DNA of 64,000 nt from Halomonas sp. 328 (GCF_015645095.1 NZ_JADOTW010000012.1:43464-107463), one strand, 5' to 3'. Numbered from the stretch's first letter, positions 8,675 to 16,864 are shown. The notes: generated from the sequence alone by a model not told the origin. Numbers and translations are program-made.

Positions 8675-9886
8675 ATGCCCACTCCGGCCACCTCACGGAT
8701 GATCCTGCTGCTGGCCCTGGCCGGCTTCGCCAGCATGGCCTCGATGCGCATCACCGACGCCATGCTGCCGGCCCTGGCCGAGACCTTCGCCCGCCCGGTG
8801 GCCGACGTGGCCCAGAACATCACCCTCTTCGCCGTGGCCTACGGCCTGATGCAGCTCGCCTATGGCCCCCTGGGGGATCGCCACGGCGCCCTGCGGGTGA
8901 TCGGCCTGGCCACCCTGGCCTGCGCCCTGGGCTCGCTCGGCGCGGCCCTGGCCGGGTCGCTGCCGATGCTGCTGCTGTTTCGTACCCTGAGCGGCGCCAC
9001 CGCCGCCGCCATCATCCCCCTCTCCATGGCCTGGGTCGGCGACACCGTGCCCTATGCCGAGCGCCAGGTGGCCCTGGCGCGGATGCTCTCCGGGGCGGTG
9101 CTGGGGCTGATCGCCGGCCAGACCCTGGGCGGCCTGCTGGCGGACACCCTGGGCTGGCGATCCGCCTTCCTGCTGCTGGCCGGGGTCTTCCTGGTCGCGG
9201 GTATCCTGCTGATCGCCACCCTGCGCCGGCGCCCCGAGCTCTCGCCCCCGGGCGAGGGCAGCGACGGCCTCGCCTTCCTGGCGCGGATCCACGGCGTGTT
9301 GGCCGAGGCCCGGGCCCGCTGGCTCCTCGCCCTGGTGTTCCTGGAGGGCATCGCCGCCTTCGGCGCCCTGGGCTTCGCCGCCAGCCACCTGCACCGCTGG
9401 CAGGGCCTCTCCCTGACCCGGGCCGGGCTGGCGGTGGCGCTGTTCGGGGTCGGCGGGCTGATCTTCGCCGCCCTGGCCAGGCTACTGGTGCGGCGCCTGG
9501 GCGAGGCCGGCCTGGCCCTGGGCGGCGGCACCCTGATGGGCGCCGGCTTCCTCGCCCTGGCCCTGGCGCCCACCCCCATGGGGGCCTCCCTGGGCGCCTT
9601 CGTCGCCGGCCTCGGCTTCTACATGATGCACAACACCCTGCAGATCAACGCCACCCAGATGGCGCCCGCCGCCCGGGGCACCGCCATGGCGGTGTTCGCC
9701 GGCTGCCTCTTCCTGGGCCAGTCGGTGGGGGTCGGGCTGGGCGGGCTGATCCTGCGCCTGGGCGATAGCCGCTGGCTGCTGGCCGGCGCCGGCCTCTGGC
9801 TACTGGCGCTGGGGCTGGTGTTCGCCTGGCGGCTGCGGAGCTGGCGGACCCAAAGCGCCGACGAGCCAACCGAAAAAGCCGCCTGA
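8675..9886 (+). CDS. MFS transporter
   Basis: A 403-residue major facilitator with about 12 hydrophobic segments. Motif A-like text GPLGDRHGALRV lies near residues 64-75 after helix 2, and a central hydrophilic stretch (LRRRPELSPPGEGSDG) separates the two six-helix halves. AAGGAAAG precedes the ATG. It probably shares a transcript with the Lrp gene. General drug/metabolite exporter features are visible, but no residue pattern points to a substrate. Confidence 0.85.
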   Translation: MPTPATSRMILLLALAGFASMASMRITDAMLPALAETFARPVADVAQNITLFAVAYGLMQLAYGPLGDRHGALRVIGLATLACALGSLGAALAGSLPMLLLFRTLSGATAAAIIPLSMAWVGDTVPYAERQVALARMLSGAVLGLIAGQTLGGLLADTLGWRSAFLLLAGVFLVAGILLIATLRRRPELSPPGEGSDGLAFLARIHGVLAEARARWLLALVFLEGIAAFGALGFAASHLHRWQGLSLTRAGLAVALFGVGGLIFAALARLLVRRLGEAGLALGGGTLMGAGFLALALAPTPMGASLGAFVAGLGFYMMHNTLQINATQMAPAARGTAMAVFAGCLFLGQSVGVGLGGLILRLGDSRWLLAGAGLWLLALGLVFAWRLRSWRTQSADEPTEKAA

Positions 9887-9920
9887 TAACAAACGGAAGG
9901 CTGCCCAAGGCGGGGAGAGA

Positions 9921-10364
9921 TCAACGCTTCGATTCGCGGCCGACCTCGGCGAAGGCCTCCGCATTGGGGCAGAAGGCGCGGCACGCCTCGGCGTCGGTGT
10001 CGTGGCGCAGGGCCTGCCAGCAGGTGCCGATATGCGGGCAGGCCCGGCAGGCGACCCGCCATTCGGCGGCCCGGGGGGCCGTGGCCAAGCCCTCGGGGTC
10101 GAGGCCGAAGCGGCGCATCATGGGTGGCATCAGGGTCTCGGCGGGGCCCAGCCAGGCCGCCAGCTCGCCGCTGTTCAGGCCCCGGGCCAGGGCCCGCTCC
10201 AGGGGCGAGGGCAGCGGCCGGGACAGGTCGTGGATCAGCGCGCTCAGCCGCTTGGGGGCGCAGCACCTGAGCTCGAGCAGGGCGCGCTCGCCGGCCAGAT
10301 AGTCGCTCAAGGCATCGGCGAGGCGGGCGCTCTGGGGCGCGGTGGTAAGAGAGGAGGTCGGCAT
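9921..10364 (-). CDS. DUF6455-like cysteine-rich protein, copy 1
   Basis: A soluble 147-residue protein with a C-terminal cysteine module: C-x2-C-x5-C-x12-C-x3-C, read as CRACPHIGTCWQALRH followed by EACRAFCPNAEAF. This matches the DUF6455 type as I recall it. A paralog at 34666-35097 has identical cysteine spacing and shares CWQALRH and FCPNAEAF. Five cysteines suggest a metal, iron-sulfur or redox role, but the function is unknown. The N-terminal 90 residues are helical and poorly conserved except for LPSPLERALARGL. An FNR/Anr-like promoter lies upstream. Confidence 0.8.
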   Translation of the reverse strand: MPTSSLTTAPQSARLADALSDYLAGERALLELRCCAPKRLSALIHDLSRPLPSPLERALARGLNSGELAAWLGPAETLMPPMMRRFGLDPEGLATAPRAAEWRVACRACPHIGTCWQALRHDTDAEACRAFCPNAEAFAEVGRESKR

Positions 10365-10394
10365 GGCGGCGATCTCCGTGGCGGGGATAACTTC

Positions 10395-10436
10395 AGTATC
10401 GGCACCCGGCCTCCGCCATGCCTTGACCCAGGTCAG
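10395..10436 (-). promoter_or_regulatory. FNR/Anr-like class II promoter of DUF6455 copy 1
   Basis: On the minus strand an FNR-like dyad CTGACCTGGGTCAA is followed after exactly 22 bases by the -10 hexamer GATACT, which puts the dyad centre near -41.5. The gene start is 30 bases beyond the hexamer. The paralog has the same layout at 35130-35171 with the same -10 sequence. One half-site is imperfect (CTGAC). Confidence 0.65.
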
Positions 10437-10443
10437 TGGTCGC

Positions 10444-10644
10444 TCACCCCTCCTCCTCGCTGGCTCGCCTGGCCTCGAAGATGGCCGCCTCCACCTGACT
10501 CACGTCGGGAATCCGATGGGCCAGCGCCAGCGCCAACTGGGCCAGAAAGGGCCCCTCCTGGGCCTCGGGCAGGGCATCCAGGGTCTCGGCCAGGCGCTCG
10601 TAGACCCGCTCGAGATCGTCGAAGGGCAGTGTCGATGCGGTCAT
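10444..10644 (-). CDS. DUF2783-like small protein
   Basis: A 66-residue acidic helical protein whose pattern (YERLAETLDALPEAQ, then FLAQLALALAHRIPDVSQVEAAI) fits the DUF2783 type, which is often encoded beside flavin-dependent aromatic monooxygenases. Its function is unknown; a small subunit or assembly role is possible. It is downstream of the monooxygenase at 10724-12382 on the same strand. Its start overlaps the stop of a 26-residue reading frame by four bases, which suggests translational coupling. A GGGAGG ribosome site lies nine bases upstream. Confidence 0.7.
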   Translation of the reverse strand: MTASTLPFDDLERVYERLAETLDALPEAQEGPFLAQLALALAHRIPDVSQVEAAIFEARRASEEEG

Positions 10645-10721
10645 GATTCGTTTCCTCCCAGAGCAGAGGCCAAGACCTCATTCGAGTCAGTATCAGCAAA
10701 AGCCAGTGTCGAAGTGGTCAT
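10641..10721 (-). CDS. Possible 26-residue coupled leader peptide
   Basis: A short frame starts two bases after the monooxygenase stop, has GGGAGG nine bases upstream, and ends with an ATGA overlap on the DUF2783-like gene. Its first residues, MTTSTLAFADTDS, copy those of the next gene (MTASTLPFDDLER). Together with the ribosome site this forms a 35-base near-repeat at a 77-base offset (10625-10659 and 10702-10736). It is either a coupling peptide or a leftover of a partial tandem duplication; translation is unproven. Confidence 0.45.
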   Translation of the reverse strand: MTTSTLAFADTDSNEVLASALGGNES

Positions 10722-10723
10722 GG

Positions 10724-12382
10724 TCAGGCGCCTCCCAGGGCAGTGATCAAGGCGTCGTTCAGGTCGGCGGCGGTGGGACGCTTCCAGCGCGCCGCCAGGT
10801 GGCGGTCCGGACGCACCAGGTAGGCGCTGCCCGGCTCGGCGCCATAGGCGGCGAAGAGGGCCGCGTCGCCGGGCAGGGGTTGGCCCAGGGCGGAATCCTC
10901 CACGCCCAGGTGCAGCACCGCGAGTTCCGGGTATTCGCCCAGGGCGGCGGCAAGCTCAGGGCTTGCCTCGCCGAACAGCAGCAGATTAAAGCCCGTTCCC
11001 AGGTGATCGAGCAGGAAGTCGTCGTCGCCCAGGCGGCGGTTGATCAGCGGCGCCCCGGGGCGAGGGCCGGCAGCGAAGGCGTCCCGGTCGGCCAGGGTCA
11101 GGGGGCTCTCGGCATAGGTGTAGGGGGTCACCTGGCGGGGGTCGGCGAAGGGGCTGGCGTAGTCGTTGTGCAACGCCAGGGCCAGGGCCGCATCGCGCAT
11201 CCGCCGGTGGCCACGGGTCGGCGGCGTCATGAAGCGGGTGCTCTTGCCGGCATTGGCAAAGACGTCCAGGGTGGCGCCCCGCCGCTCCGGGGTGTAGCTG
11301 TCGAGTAGCCGCTCCGGGGCCCGCCCCTGGAGCACCCAGGCCAGCTTCCAGCCGGCATTGACCGCATCGGCCAGGCCGTTGTTGAGGCCACGCACCCCGA
11401 AGATCGGCACCAGGTGGGCGCTGTCGCCGATAAAGAGCACCCGGCCATGGCGGTAGTCGTCCAGCGCCAGGGTGTGGGCCTTGTAGAGGCTCCACCACTC
11501 CAGCTCCCAATCGCCGCGCTCCTGCATCACCTCGCGGATGATCCGTTCCACCCGGTCGCGGATCCTCGCCTCCTGAACGGCCTCGTCGGGGTCCTCGTCG
11601 GGGCCCAGTTGGTAGTCGATGCGCCAGATATCGTCGGGCTGCCTGTGCACCAGGATGGTGGCCTCGGGCAGCGCCGCCGAGTGGAAGAAGGCCCGCCGCT
11701 CGGTGGGAAAGTCGGACTTAAGGCGCACGTCGGCGATCACGTAGCGCCCCTCGTAGGCCTCACCGTGCAGGGTCAGGTCGAGGGCCTTGCGCACCAGGCT
11801 GCGGGCGCCATCGGCGGCCAGCAGGTAGTCGCAGGTCAGCGCATAGTCGCCCTCCGGGGTGCTCACCGTGAGAGTGACGCCCTCGGCATCCTGGGTCACG
11901 CCGCTGACCGCGCTCTGCCAGCGCAACTCCACCCGCTCGCTTTCCATGGCCCGCTCGATCAGGAACTGCTCGATATACTGCTGCTGCAGGTTGACCATCG
12001 GCAGGAAGCGCTCCTGATCCGAGTGGGGCATCTCGAAGCGGTAGATCTCCCGGTCGCGGAAGTAGGTGCGCCCCCGGGTCCAGCCCAGGCCCTTGGCAAC
12101 GAAGCGCCGATCGACGCCCAGCTGCTGGAGGATCTCCAGGCTATGGCGGGAGAGGCAGATGGCCCGGGAGCCGTCGTTGACGGTAGCCTTGTCGTCCAGC
12201 ACCACGCAGTCGATGCCGTGGCGGGCCAGCTCCAGGGCGGCGGTGACGCCCACCGGGCCGGCGCCGACGATGGCCACCCGGTGGCGCGGCGTCGCGCCGT
12301 CCAGCTCGGGGGGACGAACGAAGGGGAAATGCGGATAATCGAAGTAGAGCGAATCGCTCTCGGCGCGTCCGGCGGGTCGCAT
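10724..12382 (-). CDS. FAD-dependent aromatic monooxygenase (MhpA/PheA-type)
   Basis: A 552-residue class A flavoprotein hydroxylase. It has the FAD Rossmann motif VGAGPVGVTAALELARHG at residues 39-56 and the second FAD motif GDSAHLVPIFGVRGLNNGLADA near residue 315, plus a C-terminal thioredoxin-like tail of about 130 residues (from LTLADRDAF) typical of phenol/3-hydroxyphenylpropionate hydroxylases. GAGGAG precedes the ATG by seven bases. It is divergent from a LuxR-type regulator and is followed by the DUF2783-like gene, so these form a small unit. The aromatic substrate is not evident; given the surroundings an aromatic amino-acid derived acid is plausible. Confidence 0.82.
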   Translation of the reverse strand: MRPAGRAESDSLYFDYPHFPFVRPPELDGATPRHRVAIVGAGPVGVTAALELARHGIDCVVLDDKATVNDGSRAICLSRHSLEILQQLGVDRRFVAKGLGWTRGRTYFRDREIYRFEMPHSDQERFLPMVNLQQQYIEQFLIERAMESERVELRWQSAVSGVTQDAEGVTLTVSTPEGDYALTCDYLLAADGARSLVRKALDLTLHGEAYEGRYVIADVRLKSDFPTERRAFFHSAALPEATILVHRQPDDIWRIDYQLGPDEDPDEAVQEARIRDRVERIIREVMQERGDWELEWWSLYKAHTLALDDYRHGRVLFIGDSAHLVPIFGVRGLNNGLADAVNAGWKLAWVLQGRAPERLLDSYTPERRGATLDVFANAGKSTRFMTPPTRGHRRMRDAALALALHNDYASPFADPRQVTPYTYAESPLTLADRDAFAAGPRPGAPLINRRLGDDDFLLDHLGTGFNLLLFGEASPELAAALGEYPELAVLHLGVEDSALGQPLPGDAALFAAYGAEPGSAYLVRPDRHLAARWKRPTAADLNDALITALGGA

Positions 12383-12439
12383 GGGCGGCTCCTCGTTGGT
12401 GTTGTGGAGACCAGCCTAGCCCGCGCCGCCACGTCCGCC

Positions 12440-12460
12440 TGTCCCGCAAAAGCCGGGACA
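12440..12460. promoter_or_regulatory. Dyad in the monooxygenase/LuxR promoter gap
   Basis: Perfect 7-bp arms TGTCCCG and CGGGACA are separated by seven bases (21 bp overall). The site lies in the 99-base gap between the divergent monooxygenase and LuxR genes and ends 22 bases before the LuxR start. Size and symmetry suit a dimeric regulator; it could also form a hairpin in the LuxR leader. Confidence 0.45.
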
Positions 12461-12481
12461 GGCCATCCCGAGGAGAGCCTT

Positions 12482-13246
12482 ATGACCCGGCCCACACCGC
12501 CCTCCGATCATTGGCCCGCCCTGCTGGCCGGGGTGGCCGACTGCGTCGAGGCCCTGGGCGGCGCGGACTTCGAGGCGCGCCTGCTGGCCCTGCTGCGGAA
12601 AGGAGCGCGCATCGAGCAGTGCATGATCTTCGCCTACGACGACGCCGAGGGCGTCGACTGCCTGCTCGCCGACAACGCCCGCCAGCCGCGCCTGGCCGAC
12701 CGCCTGGCGCGCCTCTATACCCAAGGGCTGTTCCGCCACGACCCCAACTACCGGCGCCTGGCACAGGCCGCCTCGCCGACGCTGGAGCTGACGCCCATGC
12801 GCGCCGAGGCGATGCCGGAGAGCTACCGGGGCTCGCTGTTCGCCTTCCCCGACCTGGTGGACAAGGTGGCCCTGACCCTGCGCGAGGCCGAGGGCGCCTA
12901 TACCCTCAACCTCTACCGGGGCCGCGAGGCCGGCCCCTTCGATGCCGACGACCTGGCCACCCTGGATGCCCTGGCGCCACTGCTGGCCAGCCTGATCCGC
13001 CGCCATTATGGCGCCCCGCGCCCGGCCGAGGCGCGTCTCAGCCCGGAGGAGCAGGCGGTGCTGGCGCCCCTCTCCGAGCGCGAGCGCCAGCTCTGCCTGC
13101 GCCTGCTGCGCGGCCATACCCTCAAGAGCGCCGCCGCGGAGCTCGAGGTGGCCCTCTCCACCGCCGAGACCTACCGCAAGCGCGCCTATGCCAAGCTGGG
13201 GATACCCTCGAAAGCCCGGCTAGTCGCCCTATGCCGGCGGCAATAA
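12482..13246 (+). CDS. LuxR family transcriptional regulator
   Basis: A 254-residue regulator with an N-terminal sensory half (about residues 1-185) and a C-terminal LuxR helix-turn-helix at about 193-250: LSERERQLCLRLLRGHTLK, then AAELEVALSTAETYRKRAYAKLGI. The N-terminal part lacks an obvious autoinducer-binding signature and resembles regulators seen next to catabolic genes. The start is set by GAGGAGAG six bases before the ATG. It is divergent from the flavin monooxygenase, which is its likeliest target. The same architecture recurs at 26038-26901 and as a remnant near 32563-32700. Confidence 0.88.
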   Translation: MTRPTPPSDHWPALLAGVADCVEALGGADFEARLLALLRKGARIEQCMIFAYDDAEGVDCLLADNARQPRLADRLARLYTQGLFRHDPNYRRLAQAASPTLELTPMRAEAMPESYRGSLFAFPDLVDKVALTLREAEGAYTLNLYRGREAGPFDADDLATLDALAPLLASLIRRHYGAPRPAEARLSPEEQAVLAPLSERERQLCLRLLRGHTLKSAAAELEVALSTAETYRKRAYAKLGIPSKARLVALCRRQ

Positions 13247-13258
13247 CCCCACCTCACC

Positions 13259-13284
13259 GTAGGAGCGCACTTTAGTGCGCGATG
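13259..13284. repeat. REP-like palindromic element
   Basis: GTAGGAGC leads into the hairpin arms GCGCACT and AGTGCGC, then GATGG. This is the form of extragenic palindromes of pseudomonads and halomonads. It lies between two convergent genes (LuxR and GntR). Confidence 0.6.
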
Positions 13285-13307
13285 GCCCTTGGCAGCGGGC
13301 CCGGCCG

Positions 13308-13979
13308 CTAGGCCCGCTGACCCTGCTGCAGGCTCTGCACCGAGGCCACCAGGTCGTTGAAGCGCTCCCCCTGGATCACCACATGGTCGCGCAGCAGCGC
13401 CTCGGCCCGGGCCTCGTCGCCCTCGGCGATGGCCGCCACCACTGCCTCGTGCTCGTCGAAGGAGCCCTGCAGGCGGTGGCGCACCTGCAGCTGCATGCGC
13501 CGGTAGGGCTGCAGCACCGCGTGTAGCCGCGCCGCCTCCTGGGTCAGGAAGCCGTTGTGGCTGGCCTCGTAGATGCGCTGGTGAAAGATGCCGTTCTCGT
13601 AGTAGTAGCCGTTGGCATCTCCCGCCTCGACCCGGGCCCGACATGCCTCGTGGGCCTGACGCAGGGCGGCCAGCTCCGCTTCGGTGATGCGCCGCGCCGC
13701 CAGCCGGCCACACATCCCCTCCAGTTCCGCCATCACCTCGAAGCGTTCCACCAGCTCGGTGACGCTGAGCTGGGTGACGAAGGTGCCCCGCTTGGGCACC
13801 ACCCGCACCATGCCCGACATGGCCAGCTGCTGCAGGGCCTCGCGGATCGGCGTCCGCGAGCACTGATACTCCCGGGCCAGGGCCTCGGGATCGAGGCGCG
13901 CCCCGGGGGCGAAACGCCCCTCGACGATGGCGTCCTCGAGCAGGGCACGCAGGCGCTGCGCTTGAGAAACGGTAGCCAT
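13308..13979 (-). CDS. GntR/FCD family regulator, probable malonate-cluster repressor
   Basis: A 223-residue FadR-subgroup regulator. The winged helix-turn-helix spans about residues 8-75 (CSRTPIREALQQLAMSG, VVPKRGTFV) and the all-helical FCD ligand domain about 90-215, with the expected metal-site histidines (FHQRIYEASHN and HEAVVAAI). The ATG at 13979 is preferred to a GTG six bases upstream because AAGGAAGGAG is then correctly spaced. It is divergent from a transporter and the malonyl-CoA genes, the position of MatR in rhizobial mat clusters; a perfect palindrome sits in the gap. Confidence 0.88.
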   Translation of the reverse strand: MATVSQAQRLRALLEDAIVEGRFAPGARLDPEALAREYQCSRTPIREALQQLAMSGMVRVVPKRGTFVTQLSVTELVERFEVMAELEGMCGRLAARRITEAELAALRQAHEACRARVEAGDANGYYYENGIFHQRIYEASHNGFLTQEAARLHAVLQPYRRMQLQVRHRLQGSFDEHEAVVAAIAEGDEARAEALLRDHVVIQGERFNDLVASVQSLQQGQRA

Positions 13980-14022
13980 GATCACGACTCCTTCCTTGAC
14001 AGATCTATATCTTGGCCCTATC

Positions 14023-14036
14023 TGTTATATATAACA
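14023..14036. promoter_or_regulatory. Perfect 14-bp palindrome, candidate GntR operator
   Basis: TGTTATATATAACA is exactly self-complementary, in the 118-base gap between the divergent GntR gene and the transporter gene. Such short AT-rich dyads with TGT/ACA ends suit FCD-type GntR regulators. Confidence 0.6.
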
Positions 14037-14097
14037 ACTCGGCCCTGTGTATTTAACAGCGCTTTCCCGACCAATAACGACAATGAGGATAAGCCCC

Positions 14098-15486
14098 ATG
14101 CCTACCCATGACCTCAAGGTTGAAACCACCCCATCGACGGAGGGCGGCCCCATGCAGCGCGCCATGCAACGACTGGGGGAGGGCGTCGCCGCCTTCAGCA
14201 CCCGCTGGATTCCCGACGCCTTCGCCATCGCCGTGGCCCTGACCCTGGTGGTCTACCTGGCCGCCCTGATCGCCACCGACCATGGTCCCATCGACCTGGT
14301 CGACGCCTGGTACGGCGGCTTCTGGAACCTGCTCGCCTTCGGCATGATGATGGTGCTGATCGTGGTCACCGGTTATGGCCTGGCCACGGCGCCCCCGGTA
14401 CAGCGTACCCTGCGCTGGCTGGCCGACCGCCCCCAGAGTGCCAAGGGCGCGGTGATCATGACCGCCGTCATCGCCGGCCTGCTGGGGTTCCTGCACTGGG
14501 GCGTGGCCCTGGTGGTGGGCGCCTTCCTGACCAAGGCCGTGGCCCACTCCGCCAAGCGACGCGGCCTCAAGGCCCACTTCCCGCTGATCGCCGCGGCGGC
14601 CTATGGGGGCATGGTGATCTCCCAGACCGGGCTCTCCAGCTCCGCGGCCCTGCTGGTCAATACCCCGGGACACTTCCTGGAGGAGAAGATCGGCCTGCTG
14701 CCCCTCTCCGAGACCATCTTCCAGCCCTATAGCCTGGTCTTCGTCGGCCTGACCCTGCTGATGACGCCGCTACTGCTGGCCAGCCTGCACCCCTCACGCC
14801 GCCGGGTGGTGGAGATCGAGGGCGAGGAGGAAGCCATCAGGGTGGACGAGGCGCCGGCGACCCCCGCCGAACGCTTCAATCGCAGTCGCCTGCTGATGGG
14901 CGTGATCGTCGCCGGCGGCCTGTTCTATGTGGCGCGCTATATCGGCGACCACGGCGTGCTGGGACTCAACCTCAATGTGCTCAACTTCACCATGCTGATG
15001 CTGGGCCTGCTGCTGCACGGCTCCCTGGGCGACTACGGGCGTGCCATCGCCAAGGGCAGCGCCGCGGTGGGTGGCATCATCCTGCAGTTCCCCTTCTATG
15101 CCGGCATCCTCGGCCTGATGGCGGGCAGCGGCCTGCTGGCGATGATCTCCAACGCCTTCGTGGCCATCTCTACCCCCACCACCTTCCCGCTGTGGTCGAT
15201 GATCAGCGCCGCCCTGGTCAACTTCGCGGTGCCCTCCGCCGGCGGCCAGTGGGCGGTGCAGGGGCCCATCGCCATCGAGGCCACCGCCCAGCTGGGCCTG
15301 CCCAGCCATGTGGCGGTCATGACGGTGATGATGGGCGACCAGCTCACCAACCTGGTCCAGCCCTTCTGGCTGCTGCCGCTGCTCGGTATCACCGGCCTCA
15401 AGGTGGGCCAGGTGCTGGGCTATACGGCGATCCTGATGCTGGCGGTCTTCGTACTCTGCGCCGGCAGCCTACTGTTACTGGTATGA
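14098..15486 (+). CDS. AtoE-type short-chain fatty acid transporter family protein
   Basis: A 462-residue inner-membrane carrier of the AtoE/TIGR00366 type with about 12 hydrophobic segments. Recognisable segments include RWIPDAFAIAVALTLVVYL near the start, LGFLHWGVALVVGAF, AAAYGGMVISQTGLSSSAAL, and AVPSAGGQWAVQGPI near residue 380. GAGGA lies eight bases before the chosen ATG. It is the first gene of a run with malonyl-CoA decarboxylase and malonyl-CoA synthetase. In rhizobial clusters this place is held by the MatC malonate carrier, so malonate or a related short acid is the inferred substrate. Confidence 0.88.
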   Translation: MPTHDLKVETTPSTEGGPMQRAMQRLGEGVAAFSTRWIPDAFAIAVALTLVVYLAALIATDHGPIDLVDAWYGGFWNLLAFGMMMVLIVVTGYGLATAPPVQRTLRWLADRPQSAKGAVIMTAVIAGLLGFLHWGVALVVGAFLTKAVAHSAKRRGLKAHFPLIAAAAYGGMVISQTGLSSSAALLVNTPGHFLEEKIGLLPLSETIFQPYSLVFVGLTLLMTPLLLASLHPSRRRVVEIEGEEEAIRVDEAPATPAERFNRSRLLMGVIVAGGLFYVARYIGDHGVLGLNLNVLNFTMLMLGLLLHGSLGDYGRAIAKGSAAVGGIILQFPFYAGILGLMAGSGLLAMISNAFVAISTPTTFPLWSMISAALVNFAVPSAGGQWAVQGPIAIEATAQLGLPSHVAVMTVMMGDQLTNLVQPFWLLPLLGITGLKVGQVLGYTAILMLAVFVLCAGSLLLLV

Positions 15487-15514
15487 CCCAAGCGCCATCG
15501 ACGAGGAGGCGGAC

Positions 15515-16864
15515 ATGAGCGCCAATCGAAACTTTCTGCAGGAACTGCTGAGCGGCATCGTCAGCCGCGGCCGGCGTCGCACCCAGGAGCCGGCGACCCC
15601 GGCCCAGAGCCTGGCGGCCCTGACCCTAGCCTGCGAGACCCTGATGCAGCCCGGCGGCGAGGCCTCGCGCATCCTCGTCGCCCAGCAGGCGCTGAGCCAC
15701 TATGCGGGCCTGGGCGCCGAGCAGCGGCGTGCCTTCTTCGGCCTGCTGGCCGAGGAGTACGCCGCCGATCCCGAGGCGATCCACGCCGCCTATGCCGCCT
15801 ACCGGGAAGACCAGGGCAACGCCACCCTGCAGCGCCTCTTCGCCGCCTGCGAGCCACGCCGCCAGCGCCTGCTGCGACGCCTCAACCTCTGCCCCGGCGG
15901 CACCTACGAACTGGTCAAGATGCGCGCCGACCTGCTCGGCCTGCTCAGGGAAGCCCCGGAGCTGGCGCCGCTGGACGCCGACTTCGCCCACCTCTTCGCC
16001 TCCTGGTTCAACCGCGGCTTCCTGATGCTGGAGAGCATCGACTGGAACACCCCGGCGGCCATCCTCGAGAAGCTGATCCACTACGAGGCGGTGCACGAGA
16101 TCTGCGACTGGAGCGACCTGCGCCGCCGCCTCGACCCGGAGGATCGCCGCTGCTACGCCTTCTTCCATCCAGCCACCGGCGACGAGCCGCTGATCTTCGT
16201 GGAAGTGGCGCTGTGCCGCGGCATCCCCGGAAATATCCAGGCCATCCTGGCGGATGGCGAGGAGCTGCCCGCCGAGGAGGCGGATACCGCCGTCTTCTAC
16301 AGCATCAGCAACTGCCAGCGCGGCCTGAAGGGCATCTCCTTCGGCAACTTCCTGATCAAGCAGGTGGTGCAGGAACTCAAGCGGGAACTGCCCAACCTCT
16401 CCCAGTTCGTCACCCTGTCGCCGGTGCCCGGCTTCGCCGCCTGGCTGGATGGCGTGCGGGAGGCGGGCCAGTGCCGCCTCTCCCCCGCCGCCGAGGCGGC
16501 CCTGGCGGACGACGCCTGGGCGCAGGACGAGGCCGCCCGCCAGGCCCTGGAGCCGGAACTACGCGCCCTGGCCGCCCACTACTTCCTCGAAGCCAAACAC
16601 CGCAGCGGCCTGCCGCTGGACCCGGTGGCACGCTTCCACCTGGGCAACGGCGCCAGCCTGCACCGCCTCAACTGGCCCGGCGACACCTCCGCCAAGGGAC
16701 GCCGACAGGCCCACGGCCTGATGGTCAACTACCGCTACGAGCTGGAGCGCATCGAACAGAATCACGAGGCCTTCAGCCGCGACGGCAGCGTCGCCTGCCC
16801 CAATGAGCTGCGCCGCCTGGCGAGTCGCGCCAGGCCGCTGCTGAGCGCACCCCATAACGCCTGA
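15515..16864 (+). CDS. matA: Malonyl-CoA decarboxylase
   Basis: Converts malonyl-CoA to acetyl-CoA and CO2. The 449-residue protein has the helical N-terminal domain and a GNAT-like catalytic domain with family landmarks GFLMLESIDWNTPA, HPATGDEPLIFVEVAL, STILS-equivalent YSISNCQRGLKGISFGNFLIKQV, TLSPVPGFAAWL, and near the C-terminus DPVARFHLGNGASLHRLNW. In the known enzymes a His and a Ser in these regions are catalytic. It lies 28 bases after the transporter and 28 bases before the malonyl-CoA synthetase, so the three are one operon. Confidence 0.94.
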   Translation: MSANRNFLQELLSGIVSRGRRRTQEPATPAQSLAALTLACETLMQPGGEASRILVAQQALSHYAGLGAEQRRAFFGLLAEEYAADPEAIHAAYAAYREDQGNATLQRLFAACEPRRQRLLRRLNLCPGGTYELVKMRADLLGLLREAPELAPLDADFAHLFASWFNRGFLMLESIDWNTPAAILEKLIHYEAVHEICDWSDLRRRLDPEDRRCYAFFHPATGDEPLIFVEVALCRGIPGNIQAILADGEELPAEEADTAVFYSISNCQRGLKGISFGNFLIKQVVQELKRELPNLSQFVTLSPVPGFAAWLDGVREAGQCRLSPAAEAALADDAWAQDEAARQALEPELRALAAHYFLEAKHRSGLPLDPVARFHLGNGASLHRLNWPGDTSAKGRRQAHGLMVNYRYELERIEQNHEAFSRDGSVACPNELRRLASRARPLLSAPHNA

